Made by a program: the position numbers and the translations under genes. 64,000 nt of DNA, taken from Leptodactylus fallax. Taxonomy: Eukaryota; Chordata; Amphibia; Anura; Leptodactylidae. Below are positions 21,250 through 32,324 of the stretch, one piece after another. The stretch's first letter is position 1; each line of letters begins with the position of its first letter. Where the stretch lies: NCBI GenBank assembly GCA_947044405.1, contig CAMRHE010000352.1, positions 186,001-250,000 of the forward strand, in the 5' to 3' direction. A model generated the notes under the pieces. That model had not been told where the DNA came from, did no database searches, and saw only the letters and a list, made by a program, of their open reading frames with translations.

Positions 21250-24200
21250 TTTTTTTTTTTCCAAGATGGCGCCGCTGAAGTGGCTGCCTGGTCGGCAGCT
21301 CTGAGACCTCTCTCTCTCTTATTTTTTCTTTCTCTGTCTGTTTTTTATCTCTCTACTTAATGGACTTTACACTATGAAGAAATGAAGAAACAAAGACTTG
21401 GAATTGGACCTTTGTGATACTTTTTTTTTGTTTTTATCTGTCTTTTTGTCCTGCTGAAATGGGGACTCTTGTGTCTGCAGGCATTTCTTTTGTCTACACA
21501 AGAGAGAAATTACTGCAGCTTAGAGTCACAACAACAGGGCTGCATACCATTTGCCCACCCATCCCCCAAGAACTCTGGAGAAAGAAAAAGCGGGGGAGGG
21601 GCTGCAGAGCAGGAACTCTTCAGAGGATTAAAAAGAGGCGTTACCGACCAACTGTTCCCTCCATCATTATGGGCAATGTGAGATCTCTTGCAAACAAGAT
21701 GGATGAACTAACAGCGCTCACCAGGCACCATCAGGAGTTTCGGGTGTGCAGCATGATGCTACTTACAGAGACTTGGCTCACTGAAGTTACTCCTGACTCT
21801 CTGGTCTCCTTGGATGGTTTTAAACTCCTTCGGGCAGACAGGACAAGGGAGAGCGGTAAGAGGAAAGGAGGGGGGCTGGCAATGTTTGTGAATAATAGAT
21901 GGTGCAATCCTAGGCACATTGTGATTAAGGAGCAAACTTGCTGTAAGGACATTGAACTATTAGCTGTGAGCATGAGACCTTTCTATCTACCAAGGGAACT
22001 ATCACATGTCATCGTGATAGCTGCATATGTCCCCCCCTCTGCGAAAGCTGACGCTGCCTGCGAGGTCCTACAAGCCACGCTGAGCCAGTTACAGTCTCAG
22101 CACCCCCAGGCCCTCCTTCTTGTGTCTGGCGATTTCAACCATGCCTCGCCATCATCCACACTTCCCAGTTTCACACAGTATGTAACCTGCCACACAAGAG
22201 ACAACAAAACACTGGACTTGTTCTTTGCCAACGTGAGGGAGGCATATAACTCATCAGCCCTACCGCCCCTGGGAAGATCGTATCACAACCTAGTACATCT
22301 CCAACCTGTGTACAAGCCACTTGTACGTAGAGTACCAGCTGTCACCCGCACAGTGAGGATATGGTCCGAGGAGAGTGATGAGGCTCTGAGGGATTGTTTT
22401 GACACAACCGCATGGGAAGTTTTGCAGGATTCGTATGGAGAAGATATAGAAGGACTCACACACTGCATAACGGACTACATTAATTTTTGTGTGGACAACA
22501 CAGTACCCACAAAAGTGGTGAGGTGCTTCTCCAACAACAAACCATGGATTAACTCTGATATAAAAACACTACTTAAGGAGAAAAAGATGGCATTCAGGAC
22601 AAGAGATAAGGAGGGGTTTAGGGAAGTACAAAAGGAACTGAGGCATCTAATCAGGCAAGGAAAAGCCAGTTATAAGGAAAAAATGGAAAAGCAAATGGAA
22701 AGAAAAGACATAAGGGGGGGTCTGGGAGGGGCTTAAGTCAATTTCGGGTCATAAACAGTCGGTCTGCCAGATTGAGGCAGATGTTAACTGGCTTAATGAA
22801 CTAAACCTATTCTTCAACAGATTTGATCACACACCAGCTCCTCCCACCCCAGAATGTCCTTCAGCTCCCCTCACCACAATGACTTCACCCCATTCACCCC
22901 ATGTGGCTACTTCCCAACAGACCAGTAAATCCAGAAATCTGTCTTTATCTGACCACAGTCTGACCTTCACACGGGCCCAGGTGAGGAAGGAGATGAAAAA
23001 GATCAAGGCGAGGAAAGCCGCAGGGCCAGATGACATCAGTGCAAGGCTAATTAAGACTTGTGGGGACCAGCTGTGTGGTATAATTACATATATGTATAAT
23101 ATGAGCCTGAGGCAGGAAATAGTCCCTGAATTATGGAAATCTTCTTGTGTGGTACCAGTTCCAAAGAAACCTCACCCTATGGACCTCTACGACTACAGAC
23201 CTGTAGCACTGACATCCCACTTGATGAAGATCTTAGAGAGATTGGTTCTCACACATCTTCGCCCTCTAGTGAGCCCCGCTATGGACCCTCTCCAGTTTGC
23301 TTATCGACCGGGCATTGGGGTAGATGATGCCATCATCCACCTTCTGCACAGGGCTCTGTCTCACCTGGAAAAACCAGGGAACACGGTGAGAATAATGTTC
23401 TTTGATTTCTCCAGTGCTTTTAACACCATACAGCTCAGGTTACTGAGAGACAAGCTGGGCCTTGCTGGAGTGGACCACCACCTCTCCAACTGGATCCTAG
23501 ACTACCTCACAAATCGACCTCAATACGTGAGAGCCCAAGACTGTGTGTCAGGTACCGTGATCTGTAATACGGGGGCACCTCAGGGTACGGTTCTCGCCCC
23601 TTTCCTCTTCACACTGTACACTGCTGATTTTAGGTGCAACTCATCCAGCTGCTACCTACAGAAGTATTCTGACGACTCTGCAATAGTGGGTCTCATCACA
23701 GACGATGATGACAGGGAGTACAGAGAACTGAACTGGGATTTTGTGGACTGGTGCCACCAGAACCACCTGAAGATTAACGCGGGGAAGACCAAGGAGATGG
23801 TGGTGGACTTCCGTAAAGGCAGATGCCCTCCAAAACCAGTGGACATCCTGGGGACGGGCATCGAGATTGTCAACACCTATAAGTACCTGGGTCTGCTCCT
23901 TAATAATAAGCTGGACTGGGCAGATCATATGGAGGCCCTGTACAGGAAGGGCCACAGCAGGCTCTACCTGCTTAGGAAGCTGAGAGCCTTTGGAATCCGG
24001 GGGGCACTTCTTAGGACTTTCTTCAACTCGGTAGTGGCATCAGCCATCTTCTTTGGAGTGGCCTGCTGGGGGAGCAGTATATCAACCAGGGACAGAAATA
24101 AACTTGACAAGCTGATTAGAAGGGCCAGCTCTGTCCTGGGGAGCCCACTGGACCCAGTGCAGGTGGTGGGTGACAGAAGGATACTGTCCGTGGTGAGCTC

Positions 24201-24598
24201 CATGCGGGAGAATAACTCCCATCCCATGCATGAGACTGTGATTGCGCTGGGCAGTACTGTCAGTGATCGACTGCTCCACCCTAGGTGTGAGAAGGAGCGC
24301 TATCGGAAGTCTTTCCTCCCCACCGCGGTTAGGCTGTACAACCAACACCGACCTAAGCGGAGATCATTACATACAGAGAACTGAAATATCTCTCTGCCTG
24401 TTAAATCCCCCCCCCCCCCTCTGCTACGTCCTATCTGTCTGTCTGCTATTAATGTAATGCCTCTCACCTTGGAACATTCCTGTACATGTTGTATTTGTAT
24501 TTGTATCTGCTTATCTTATCTTTGCTGCTGTAACACACTGAATTTCCCCACTGTGGGACTATTAAAGGACTATTATTATTATTATTATTATTATTATA
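21250..24598 (+). mobile_element. LINE of the CR1/L2/Rex1 group, copy B, near full length
   Basis: It starts after a T run with CCAAGATGGCGCCGCTG (21261), a YY1-like motif also seen at the 5' ends of other LINEs. A 5' UTR and one long coding region follow. The 3' UTR ends gggactattaaaggactatt then (ATT)n to about 24598. It sits in the Tx1 RT domain; the host resumes at YMTTVLTTFGI, but a few host residues appear lost and no clean duplication is seen. It is the sister of copy A at 11.7 kb. Confidence 0.88.
21459..24384 (+). pseudogene. APE endonuclease-reverse transcriptase ORF, copy B
   Basis: Start ATG at 21459 (MGTLVSAGISFVYTREKLLQ). Endonuclease motifs: MGNVRSLANK, LLTETWLTEV, SGDFNHASP (about 22125), TLDLFF (about 22212). 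The RT region (from about 22980) has ARKAAGPDDIS, LTSHLMKILERLV, FDFSSAFNTIQ, GAPQGTVLAPFLF and the active site YSDD at 23665-23676. The C-terminus (CWGSSISTRDRNKLDKLIRR) ends at 24384. The only frame break noticed is one extra G in a run of seven at 22714-22720; copy A has six there. With one base fewer the ORF would be continuous, about 970 codons, so this is nearly intact. Host genes cannot be inferred from it. Confidence 0.88.
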
Positions 24599-26508
24599 TG
24601 ACTACTGTACTGACAACTTTTGGCATATCGGAGGGTTTTGTGAAAGCAATATTGTCGTTATACTCTGAACCTCCCAGTAAACTTAAAGTAAATGGCTCCC
24701 TATCCCCCTTTTCTCACATAACAAATGGGACGCGTCAGGGGTGTCCACTCTCCCCCACCCTCTTTATCCTTACCTTAGAGACGCTACTGCAGGTGGTACG
24801 TCAGCACCCGTCCATCCATGGACTAGAGGTGGGAAAGAACTCTCTCCATTCTGTGGCTTTTGCGGACGACGTCCTATTCCTGGTGACCAACCCTGTAGAG
24901 GGCCTACCACAACTCACTATTCTACTTGAGAAGTTCGGCGAGATCTCAAACTATAAGGTTAATCTTGAAAATCGGAAGCCTTGTGCATATACCTCTCCCA
25001 GTCACTCCTGAGACAGGTGAAGAGAGACTCCTCATACTCCTGGAAGTCGGATCATATCTCTTACCTAGGAATCAAACTTATTTTGTGAGCCTCCACTCTC
25101 TATACGACAAACTATGTGCCCCTCCTACGAGACTTTGCGGACCTACTTCGAACTTACGATCTGTCATTCATCTCATGTTTCGGGAGGAAGAACCTTCTCC
25201 AGGTCTATGTTATTTCAAGGCTGCTATATGTTCTCCAGATGTTACCTATCCACCTGCCATCAACCTTCCTCCACGCTCTCCGGTCCCTTTTTGTTCAATT
25301 CATCTGGAAGGGGAAATCAGCACAAATCGCACAAAGACTTCTCATCCAACGTAGAGAGAGAGGAGGCATTGCACTCCCGGATGTGACACAGCTGTACAAG
25401 GCTAACCTTTTGCACACTTGGCTGTCTCTCATGTCCCCAACTAAATGCAAATTTACTAGTCAGATGGCGGAGCTACTGCATGGTCAGAGCTTACGGAGAT
25501 TACTGTGGCTCCTGGATAAAACACGGACTGCCCCCTCATTTGACAACCCACTACTGAAGGGACCTTGCACGATTTGGAAGGAGATGCGGCACGTGCTCCT
25601 ATCCATGCCTTCTAAAGTATTCCCAGCTGATTTACTTCCCTATCTTAACTCCTCCTATAGCTCGACATATGATGACTTCTGGAATCATTTCAGAGGCAAA
25701 TTCTTAGGAGATCTCTTTGTTCAGGACTCAGCACTCTCTTTGGAGGCCCTAAAGGCCCTCATACCCAATGCAAGAGTTACGCATATACACTACCTACATT
25801 TTCAAAGATGTACCACTTCTCTCCTCACACCTTCCGCAATGGGCAGAGACCCAACCCAATTTGAAAAAGTACTGCTCTCTAACTCTAGACTGTTGAGGAA
25901 ACTATCCTCTTGTAAACGTTTCATAGAGCTGTCATCCTCCTTCACAAGACCTGCATACCTGGCCTCTTGGGAGAGAGATCTCCAAGTGACAGTTACTGAT
26001 GTAGAAGTCTCTGCTGCGCTCCGCTACTCCAATGGGTTCTCCACATGTGTATGATTTTAAGAGATGCATTATAAGTTGCTGGCCCGTTGGTACAAGACCC
26101 CGGAATGGCTTCACGCCCACAAACTTGGGCATGAAGCACATATGGTGGTTGTGTGATCTAGTCAAGCCATTTTGGTCCAAGGTGCAGAATATCATAAGGA
26201 AAGTGACCTCCACGACTGTGACCCTGACACCTGAAATGCTATTTCTCACTATCCCACAACCTGGGTTCACACCGTCAAAGACTGATTTAACTATCCATCT
26301 CCTTGAAGTGGCCAAGTCAATTGTCCCCTTGCATTGGCTGCAACCGTCTACTCCACCTATCTCAGAATGGATAAACAAAGTTGACCAAATTGTGCGGTTC
26401 GAAGAACTAATTAGCTGGTCCAGGTTCTCTCATGACAAATTCCTTAAATTGTGGTCCCCATGGCTGAAATACCGCAACTCCACCATTGCCTCTGACTCCT
26501 TGCCATAG
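24599..26508 (+). pseudogene. Tx1/L1-like RT palm, thumb and C-terminal region
   Basis: It continues the host LINE: GFVKAILSLYSEP, TRQGCPLSPTLF, and FADD at 24859-24870 (active site intact). A frameshift near 25011-25115 follows, then the C-terminal domain LFVQFIWKGKSAQIAQ...RRERGGIALPDVTQLYKANL (25116-26054) and a last piece to 26508 (MKHIWWLCDLVKPFW). The order and spacing match L1/Tx1 ORF2. Confidence 0.88.
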
Positions 26509-26608
26509 CTCCTGGGACCAATTAGACAGACACACGGTCACCTGTCACATGGGATCGGCCCAGGATAAGGCCTATCTCCACTCTACTCCTGTAGCTCTTC
26601 CTTTGACG

Positions 26609-26610
<2 letters not shown>

Positions 26611-26684
<74 letters not shown>

Positions 26685-26685
26685 G
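26611..26685 (+). repeat. (TTTC)n microsatellite
   Basis: About 19 uninterrupted TTTC units lie within the 3' UTR of the Tx1-like LINE. Confidence 0.97.
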
Positions 26686-27108
26686 TTTCCACTATATTCT
26701 TTTCTGTCCTTCCTCTCACCCCTCATACTAGCCAGCTCCCTCTTCCCTCCTTCCCCTTCCATTTTCCTTGCAGTTACCCCTCCCCTCACCTTCCATTCCC
26801 CCCCCTTCAGGGGGTGCCTCCCTACTATGAGACATGGTTGCCTCCTATGGAGGTGATATTATGGTACCAATGACTAAGCCCTTTGCGCACGGTCAAGGCC
26901 CTTGGGATAGTCCAGGGTCTCATACATGTCAGTTTTCACATGTTTATGTTAGCGGGCTCATCCCTGCATGGAGATCTGTGACTCATTATTTAGATTCTGA
27001 GATTTTGATACCAATTACTCTGTATGACTATTTTTTGAATACCATTGTCTGTATGTTAAAAATTGAAAAATGTTAATAAAACAGATTTACAAAAAAAAGA
27101 AAAACAAC

Positions 27109-27810
27109 AAAAATGTAGATATTTTTGCAAATTTATTAAAAAAGAAAAACTGAAATATCACATGGTCATAAGTATTCAGACCCTTTGCTGTGACACTCAT
27201 ATTTAACTCACATGATGTCCATTTCCTTCTGATCCTCCTTGAGATGGTTCTACTCCTTCATTGGAGTCCAGCTGTGTTTAATTAAACTGATTGGACTTGA
27301 TTAGGGAAGGCACACACCTGTCTATATAAGACCTCACAGCTCACAGTGCATGTCAGAGCAAATGAGAATCATGAGGTCAAAGGAACTGCCCAAGGAGCTC
27401 AGAGACAGAATTGTGACAAGGCACAGATCTGGCCAAGGTTACAAAAGAATTTCTGCAGCACTCAAGATTCCTAGTAGCACAGTGGCCTCCATAATCCTTA
27501 AATGGAAGAAGTTTGGGACGACCATAACTCTTCCTAGACCTGGCTGTCCAGCCAACTGAGCAATCGTGGGAGAAGAGCCTTGGTGAGAGAGGTAAAGAAG
27601 AACCGAAAGATCAATGTGGCTGAGCTCCAGAGATGCAGTAGGGAGTTGGAAGGAAGTTCCACAAAGTCAACTATCACTGCAGTCCTCCACCAGTCGGGGC
27701 TCTATGGCAGAATAGCCAGAAGGAAGCCTCTCCTCAGTGCAAGACATATGAAAGCCCACATAGAGTTTGCCAATAAACACATGAAGAACTACCAGACTAT
27801 GAGAATCATT
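27109..27810 (+). pseudogene. Tc1-type transposase, 5' half (left arm)
   Basis: A 5' untranslated region typical of the family (atatcacatggtcataagta) precedes the ATG at 27350. MSEQMRIMRSKELPKELRD then runs through the paired helix-turn-helix DNA-binding domain (GQGYKRISAALKIPSSTVAS) and a GRPA-like hinge read here as PRPGCPAN, followed by a stop. It continues frameshifted to KHMKNYQTMRI (27810), where DIRS sequence takes over. The terminal 150 bp of the transposon is missing. No catalytic DDE residues remain. Confidence 0.85.
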
Positions 27811-28570
27811 GATTATGATGTTAATCTGTTTTCCCTTATTCCTAACAACAGCACAATATGGGGAATTCCTGCCCCTGTGCGCTGGTAGGACAGGCGGAAC
27901 TTTTAAGTAACATAAAATATGCATGACTACTCTACCCTATAAGAGGGCAAAGAGACCTCCCTCCTTGTGTAAGTTATAAAGTAAAAATGTCTAAGTTTAG
28001 GGAGGGAAGCTTGTGCTGCTGTTAGGACTAAGGGAAAACAGATTAACATCATAATCAACAATTCCCTTATGTCCTACAGCAGCACAATATGGGGATATAG
28101 CAAGTAATTTCCTTAGGGAGGGTTTCCCTGCTCTACAACACCTAGGACTGACTGTCCAAAGGCAGTCACCACAGAACTCTGAACGTCTAGTCGATAATGT
28201 TTTACAAAGGTTAGGTGAGACGACCAAGAAGCAGCTGCACAGATCTGATCCAGTAAAGAGACTAATTGGTTAATATTGGTGAGGAAAGGCACCTTAGGGT
28301 TAAACCCAGGAAGAAAACTAAGTTGGACCCTATCCGCAAAAAATGATATATAAGGTTCCTTGGAAGAAAAAGCCTGGAGCTCACTCACCTTTTTGGCTGA
28401 AGTGATGGCTATTAGAAAGGTGGTTTTAAAGGCAAGAAATTTAAGATCTACATCCTACAAAGGCTCAAAAGGAGGACCACAAAGACCTGAAAGCACAGTC
28501 GAGAGATCCCACCGGGGAATCGGAGCTGAGACCACTGGTCTAAGTCTGGTAGCGCCCTTAAGAAAAAAAA
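27811..28570 (-). mobile_element. DIRS-like fragment with tyrosine recombinase, left copy
   Basis: 27811-28140 is a terminal repeat with motifs such as ccatattgtgctgctgt on either strand. On the minus strand from 28570, a DIRS tyrosine recombinase reads WDLSTVLSGLCGPPFEPL, LIAITSAKKVSELQAFS, then SSHLTFVKHYRLD with the nucleophile tyrosine (about 28170-28200). Compared with the right copy, about 295 bp in the middle is deleted between tctctttac and tggatca. The usual catalytic Arg context SARRVSEL is SAKKVSEL here. DIRS elements integrate by recombinase rather than integrase. Confidence 0.75.
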
Positions 28571-29265
28571 TTTCACTCTGTTTCACTGCAGCCATTTGCT
28601 AAAAGCAAAAAAGTTCATTTTATTTCTCATTAATGTACACTCAGCACCCCATCTTGACAGAAAAAAAAACAAATGTAGATAGTTTTGCAAATTTATTAAA
28701 AAAGAAAAACTGAAATATCACATGGTCATACGTATTCAGACCCTTTGCTCAGTATTGAGTAGAAACACCCTTTTGAGCTAGTACAGCCATGAGTCTTCTT
28801 GGGAATGATGCAACAAGTTGTTCACATCTGGATTTGGGGATCTTCTGCCATTCTTCCTTGCAGATCCTTTCCAGTTCCGTCAGGTTGGATGGTGAACGTT
28901 GGTGGACAGCCATTTTCAGGTCTCTCCAGAGATGCTCAATTTTGTTGAGGTCAGGGCTCTGGCTGGGCCAGTCAAGAATGGTCACTGAGTTGTTCCGAAG
29001 CCACTCCTTTGTTATTTTAGCTGTGTGCTTAGGGTCATTGTCTTGTTGGAAGGTGAACCTTTGGCCCAGACTGAGGTCCAGAGCACTCTGGAAGAGGTTT
29101 TCTTCCAGGATATCTCTGTACTTAGCCACATTCATATTTCCTTCAATTGCAACCAGTCGTCCTGTCCCTGCAGCTGAAAAACACCCACGTAGCATGATGC
29201 TGCCACCACCATGTTTCACTTTTGGGATTGTATTGGGCAGGTGATGAGCAGTGCCTTGTTTTCTC
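28571..29265 (-). pseudogene. Tc1-type transposase, 3' half
   Basis: Minus-strand [58 protein letters not shown] (second catalytic Asp), SPDLNKIEHLWRD (catalytic Glu) and RRLMAVLAQKGVSTQY end at 28749. The 3' terminal repeat begins at 28571 (ttcactctgtttcactgcag) but its outermost part is absent. At 29265 the sequence changes to DIRS at gggtttaaccc. Confidence 0.85.
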
Positions 29266-30062
29266 CAGGGTTTAACCCTAAGGTGCCTTCCCATGCCAAT
29301 ATTAACCAATTAGTCTCTTTACCCGTGTTTTTTCCAGCCCCTTCCTCTGAAGAGGAGAAAAAACTTCACACACTAGATGTTGTGAGATGTCTCCAGATTT
29401 ACCTCTTACGTACACGTTCCTTTAGGAGAACCGAGAATCTCCTTGTCAACATGTATGGTAGAGACAAAGGTCTTAGGACTTCCAAGCCTACCTTGTCTAA
29501 GTGGATCAAGGAGGCAATCAAAGTATCTTTTTTTGCTCAGGGGTTAGCTCCACCCAAATTTTGTACAGCCCAGTCAACCAGGGCTGTATCAACCTCTTGG
29601 GCTGAGAACCGGGCCTTACTGCTGGATCATATCTGTGCAGCTGCTTCTTGGTCGTCTCACCTAACCTTTGTAAAACATTATCGACTAGATGTTCGAAGTT
29701 CTGTGGCGACTACCTTTGGACAGTCAGTCCTAGGTGTTGTAGAGCAGGGAAACACTCCCTAAGGGAATTACTTACTATATCCCCATATTGTGCTGCTGTA
29801 GGATGTAAGGGAATTGTTGATTATGATGTTAATCTGTTTTCCCTTAGTCCTAACAGCAGCACAAGCTTCCTTCCCTAAACTTAGAAATTTTTACTTTATA
29901 ACTTACACAAGGAGGGAGGTCTCTTTGCCCTATTATAGGGTAGAGTAGTCATGCATATTTTATGTTACTTAAAAGTTTTGCCTGTCCTACCAGCGCACAG
30001 GGGCAGGAATTCCCCATATTGTGCTGTTGTTAGGACTAAGGGAAAAAAAATTTACATCATTA
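29266..30062 (+). mobile_element. DIRS-like fragment, right copy
   Basis: It contains the C-terminal recombinase (29290-29762) and a terminal repeat (29763-30062). The repeat holds the motif ccatattgtgctgctgt directly at about 29779 and 30018 and inverted at about 29845, typical of the complex repeats of DIRS elements. It is inverted relative to the left copy and joins Tc1 sequence at the same position as the left copy (agactatgagaatcattgat). Confidence 0.75.
29290..29762 (+). pseudogene. DIRS tyrosine recombinase, C-terminal part
   Basis: It reads LDVVRCLQIYLLRTRSFRRT, SKPTLSKWIKEAIK, AQSTRAVSTSWAENRALLLD, then HICAAASWSSHLTFVKHYRL, ending ...GVVEQGNTP stop. The family box HxxR is normally AHSTRA; here the His is Gln, so the protein is unlikely to be active even though the tyrosine (KHYRLD) is kept. 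The open frame extends upstream into antisense Tc1 DNA, which is coincidental. Confidence 0.8.
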
Positions 30063-30905
30063 TCAATGATTCTCATAGTCTAGTAGTTCTTCATGTGTTT
30101 ATTGGCTAACTCTATGTGGGCTTTCATATGTCTTGCACTGAGGAGAGGCTTCCTTCGGGCCACTCTGCCATAGAGCCCCGACTGGTGGAGGGCTCCAGTG
30201 ATTCTTGACTTTGTGGAACTTTCTCCCATCTCCCTACTGCATCTCTGGAGCTCAGCCATAGTGATCTTTCGGTTCTTCTTTACCTTTCTCACCAAGGCTC
30301 TTTTCCCACGATTGCTCAGTTTGGCTGGACAGCCAGGTCTAGGAGAAGTTGTGGTCATCCCAAACTTCTTCCATTTAAGGATTATGGAGGCCACTGTGCT
30401 CCTAGGAACCTTGAGTGCTGCAGAAATTCTTTTGTAACCTTGGCCAGATCTGTGCCTTGCCACAATTCTGTCTCTGAGCTCCTTGGGCAGTTCCTTTGAC
30501 CTCGTGATTCTCATTTGCTCTGACATGCACTGTGAGCTGTGAGGTCTTATATAGGCAGGTGTGTTCCTTTCCTAATCAAGTCCAATCAGTTTAATTAAAC
30601 ACAGCTGGACTCCAATGAAGGAGTAGAACCATCTCAAGGAGGATCAGAAGGAAATGGACATCATGTGAGTTAAATATGAGTGTCACAGCAAAGGGTCTGA
30701 ATACTTATGACCATGTGATATTTCAGTTTTTCTTTTTTAATAAATTTGCAAAAATATCTACATTTCTGTTTTTTTTTCTGTCAAGATGGGGTGCTGAGTG
30801 TACATTAATGAGAAATAAAATGAACTTTTTTGGTTTTAGCAAATGGCTGCAATGAAACAAAGAGTGAAAAATTTAAAGGGGTCTGAATACTTTCTGTACC
30901 CACTG
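30063..30905 (-). pseudogene. Tc1-type transposase, 5' half (right arm) with terminal repeat
   Basis: ATG at 30526 (minus), MSEQMRITRSKELPKELRD, with the helix-turn-helix (GQGYKRISAALKVPRSTVAS), PRPGCPAKLSNRGKRALV and [18 protein letters not shown], to KHMKNY at 30080. The outer terminal repeat ends ...CTGTACCCACTG at 30905 next to TA. With 28571-29265 it would make most of one transposon, lacking about 30 codons around the first catalytic Asp. Confidence 0.85.
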
Positions 30906-30907
30906 TA

Positions 30908-31579
30908 TATGCATTATAAACCAGGTTCTATAACTCCAACAGGAGTCAGATGTCTCACTTTTGCAGTGGAAGGATAGGTCAGGAAATTATGAGTGTTAAC
31001 CGTAATTTCTAGTCTTTAGTAATTAATAACCAGTTCTTGCTTAAAAGTAGATGGAGATTTGTAGGTTTACACATGTGGGAGGTAGGGTGACAGTACTTTT
31101 ATAAATAAACTAAATTAGAAATTAAGAAATATTTCAGATTTTGGTTAGTTATATGGGGATATTTGTTCACATATATAAATTACCCAGATTTTGTATTTGG
31201 AAGTTAGGTTTTCTTTTTTGCAGGAAGTTCAGGTTCAGCTGTGTAAACACTACAACCAATACTGGTGTCAGAGATCGGGGTCCACACCACTGATACATCC
31301 ACTCATTGTATGTCATAAAAGAAAACTCCACTTCCACACTCCCATCACACTGGACTACACAGGAGTGAAGTGTCCTTTTACACTCCAAACAAAGCTACCA
31401 CCACTCGCCATTTACAGTAAGATGAGACACCAGTATGCCCACACCATTCACAACTAGCACTTACAAGGCTAACACGGCTAGCAATATTCACTCTTTGTAA
31501 ATGTGGGAACATAGAAGTCAAAGGACAATCTTATTAAAAGTTAGATTTAATATACATAAAAAAGGTACAGTGCATTAGC
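30908..31579. other. Unassigned spacer
   Basis: No gene or bounded repeat was recognised. Confidence 0.4.
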
Positions 31580-31689
31580 CAGTGGCGTAACTAGGAATGT
31601 CTGGGCCCCAAGGTGAATATTTGACATGTCCCTCCCCCCCCCCCGGCAACCGCCCCCTCCCCCCTACGCACAAACGCATTTCTGGCATC

Positions 31690-31912
31690 CTGCACACACT
31701 ATTATTCCCCATAGTGTCCACTACACACACTATTATGCCCCATAGTGGCCCCTGCACACACTATTATGCGCCATAGTGGCCGCTGCACACACTATTATGC
31801 GCCATAGTGGCCCCTGCACACAGTATTATGCTCCATAGTAGCCTCTGCACACAGTATTATTCCCCATAGTGGCCCCTTCACATAGTATTATGCCCCATTG
31901 TGGACCACCCAT
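31690..31912 (+). repeat. Minisatellite array A2, 31-bp unit
   Basis: About seven copies of cacactattatgccccatag plus tggcccctgca occur. It is the same unit, orientation and right-hand junction (ccacccatgaactattatta-like) as array A4 at 43.3 kb. Confidence 0.9.
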
Positions 31913-31930
31913 GAACAATTATTATATCTT

Positions 31931-32262
31931 TTCAGACCCCAGAGTATAATGATTGATGACCCAGGAGAGGATGCAAACATAAAAAACAATGTTACTTACC
32001 TTTCCCTGGCTCCGGTGCACTCCCCGTTACTTTCGGCCTTCATCAATGCTGGACCAGACGTCATGTGAGCCAGGAGGCATGCTTTGCGACACATAATGAC
32101 GCCAGCCCCGCCCACGTGACGTCTGGGACGTCGCCAAGGAGGCGAAGACCGCCGAAGCACAGGAGAGGTAAGTAACATTGTTTTTTATATTCCCTCACCT
32201 CCCCTGGGTCTCCAAATCATTATACTCCATGGTATGAAAAGGCCCCAGAGTATAATGATAGC
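31931..32262. repeat. Foldback cassette F3 with outward splice-donor motifs
   Basis: Outer arms of about 80 bp run from cagaccccagagtataatga inward to aacaatgttacttacct, and return as aggtaagtaacattgtt to tatactcc. AG|GTAAGT lies on the minus strand at 32000/31999 and on the plus strand at 32167/32168. The enclosed 168 bp is GC-rich with gacgtcatgtgagcc and cacgtgacgtct near the centre. Confidence 0.85.
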
Positions 32263-32324
32263 AGTGTTTGTGGGGTTCGCGGGTTACCCATCCCCACTTC
32301 TGCCACTGGCGTTAGCAATAAAAA

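Larger units (their letters stand above)
16340..27090 (+). mobile_element. Tx1/L1-like LINE with three nested insertions
   Basis: Pieces of one element are found in order at 16362-16585, 18871-20208, 20976-21242 and 24599-26508. A 3' UTR with a (TTTC)n tract and an A-rich tail near 27085-27095 follows. The insertions are an L2 (16586-18869, ATTGCTA duplication), an unclassified 741 bp (20222-20962, 13-bp duplication) and a LINE (about 21250-24598). For the first two, deleting the insert plus one duplication copy restores an uninterrupted frame. ORF1 is not visible, so the copy is 5' truncated near 16340. Confidence 0.85.
31580..32308. mobile_element. hAT-like composite element, 729 bp
   Basis: The left tip is CAGTGGCGTAACTAGG and the right tip ends CTTCTGCCACTG. 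The flanks gcattagc (31572-31579) and gcgttagc (32309-32316) form an 8-bp duplication with one mismatch. Inside, in order, are a C run, minisatellite A2, the ATTATACTCTGGGGTCT-type module, foldback F3 and the module again. No coding capacity. It looks like a short relative of the two elements at 43.1-47.9 kb. Confidence 0.65.

Noticed and set aside
26522..26789. Lysine-rich minus-strand frames (KERKKERKKERK)
   Set aside because: They are translations of the (TTTC)n microsatellite.
29211..29762. Single 183-codon fusion protein
   Set aside because: The first part is antisense Tc1 DNA read by chance into the DIRS recombinase; only the C-terminal part is meaningful.
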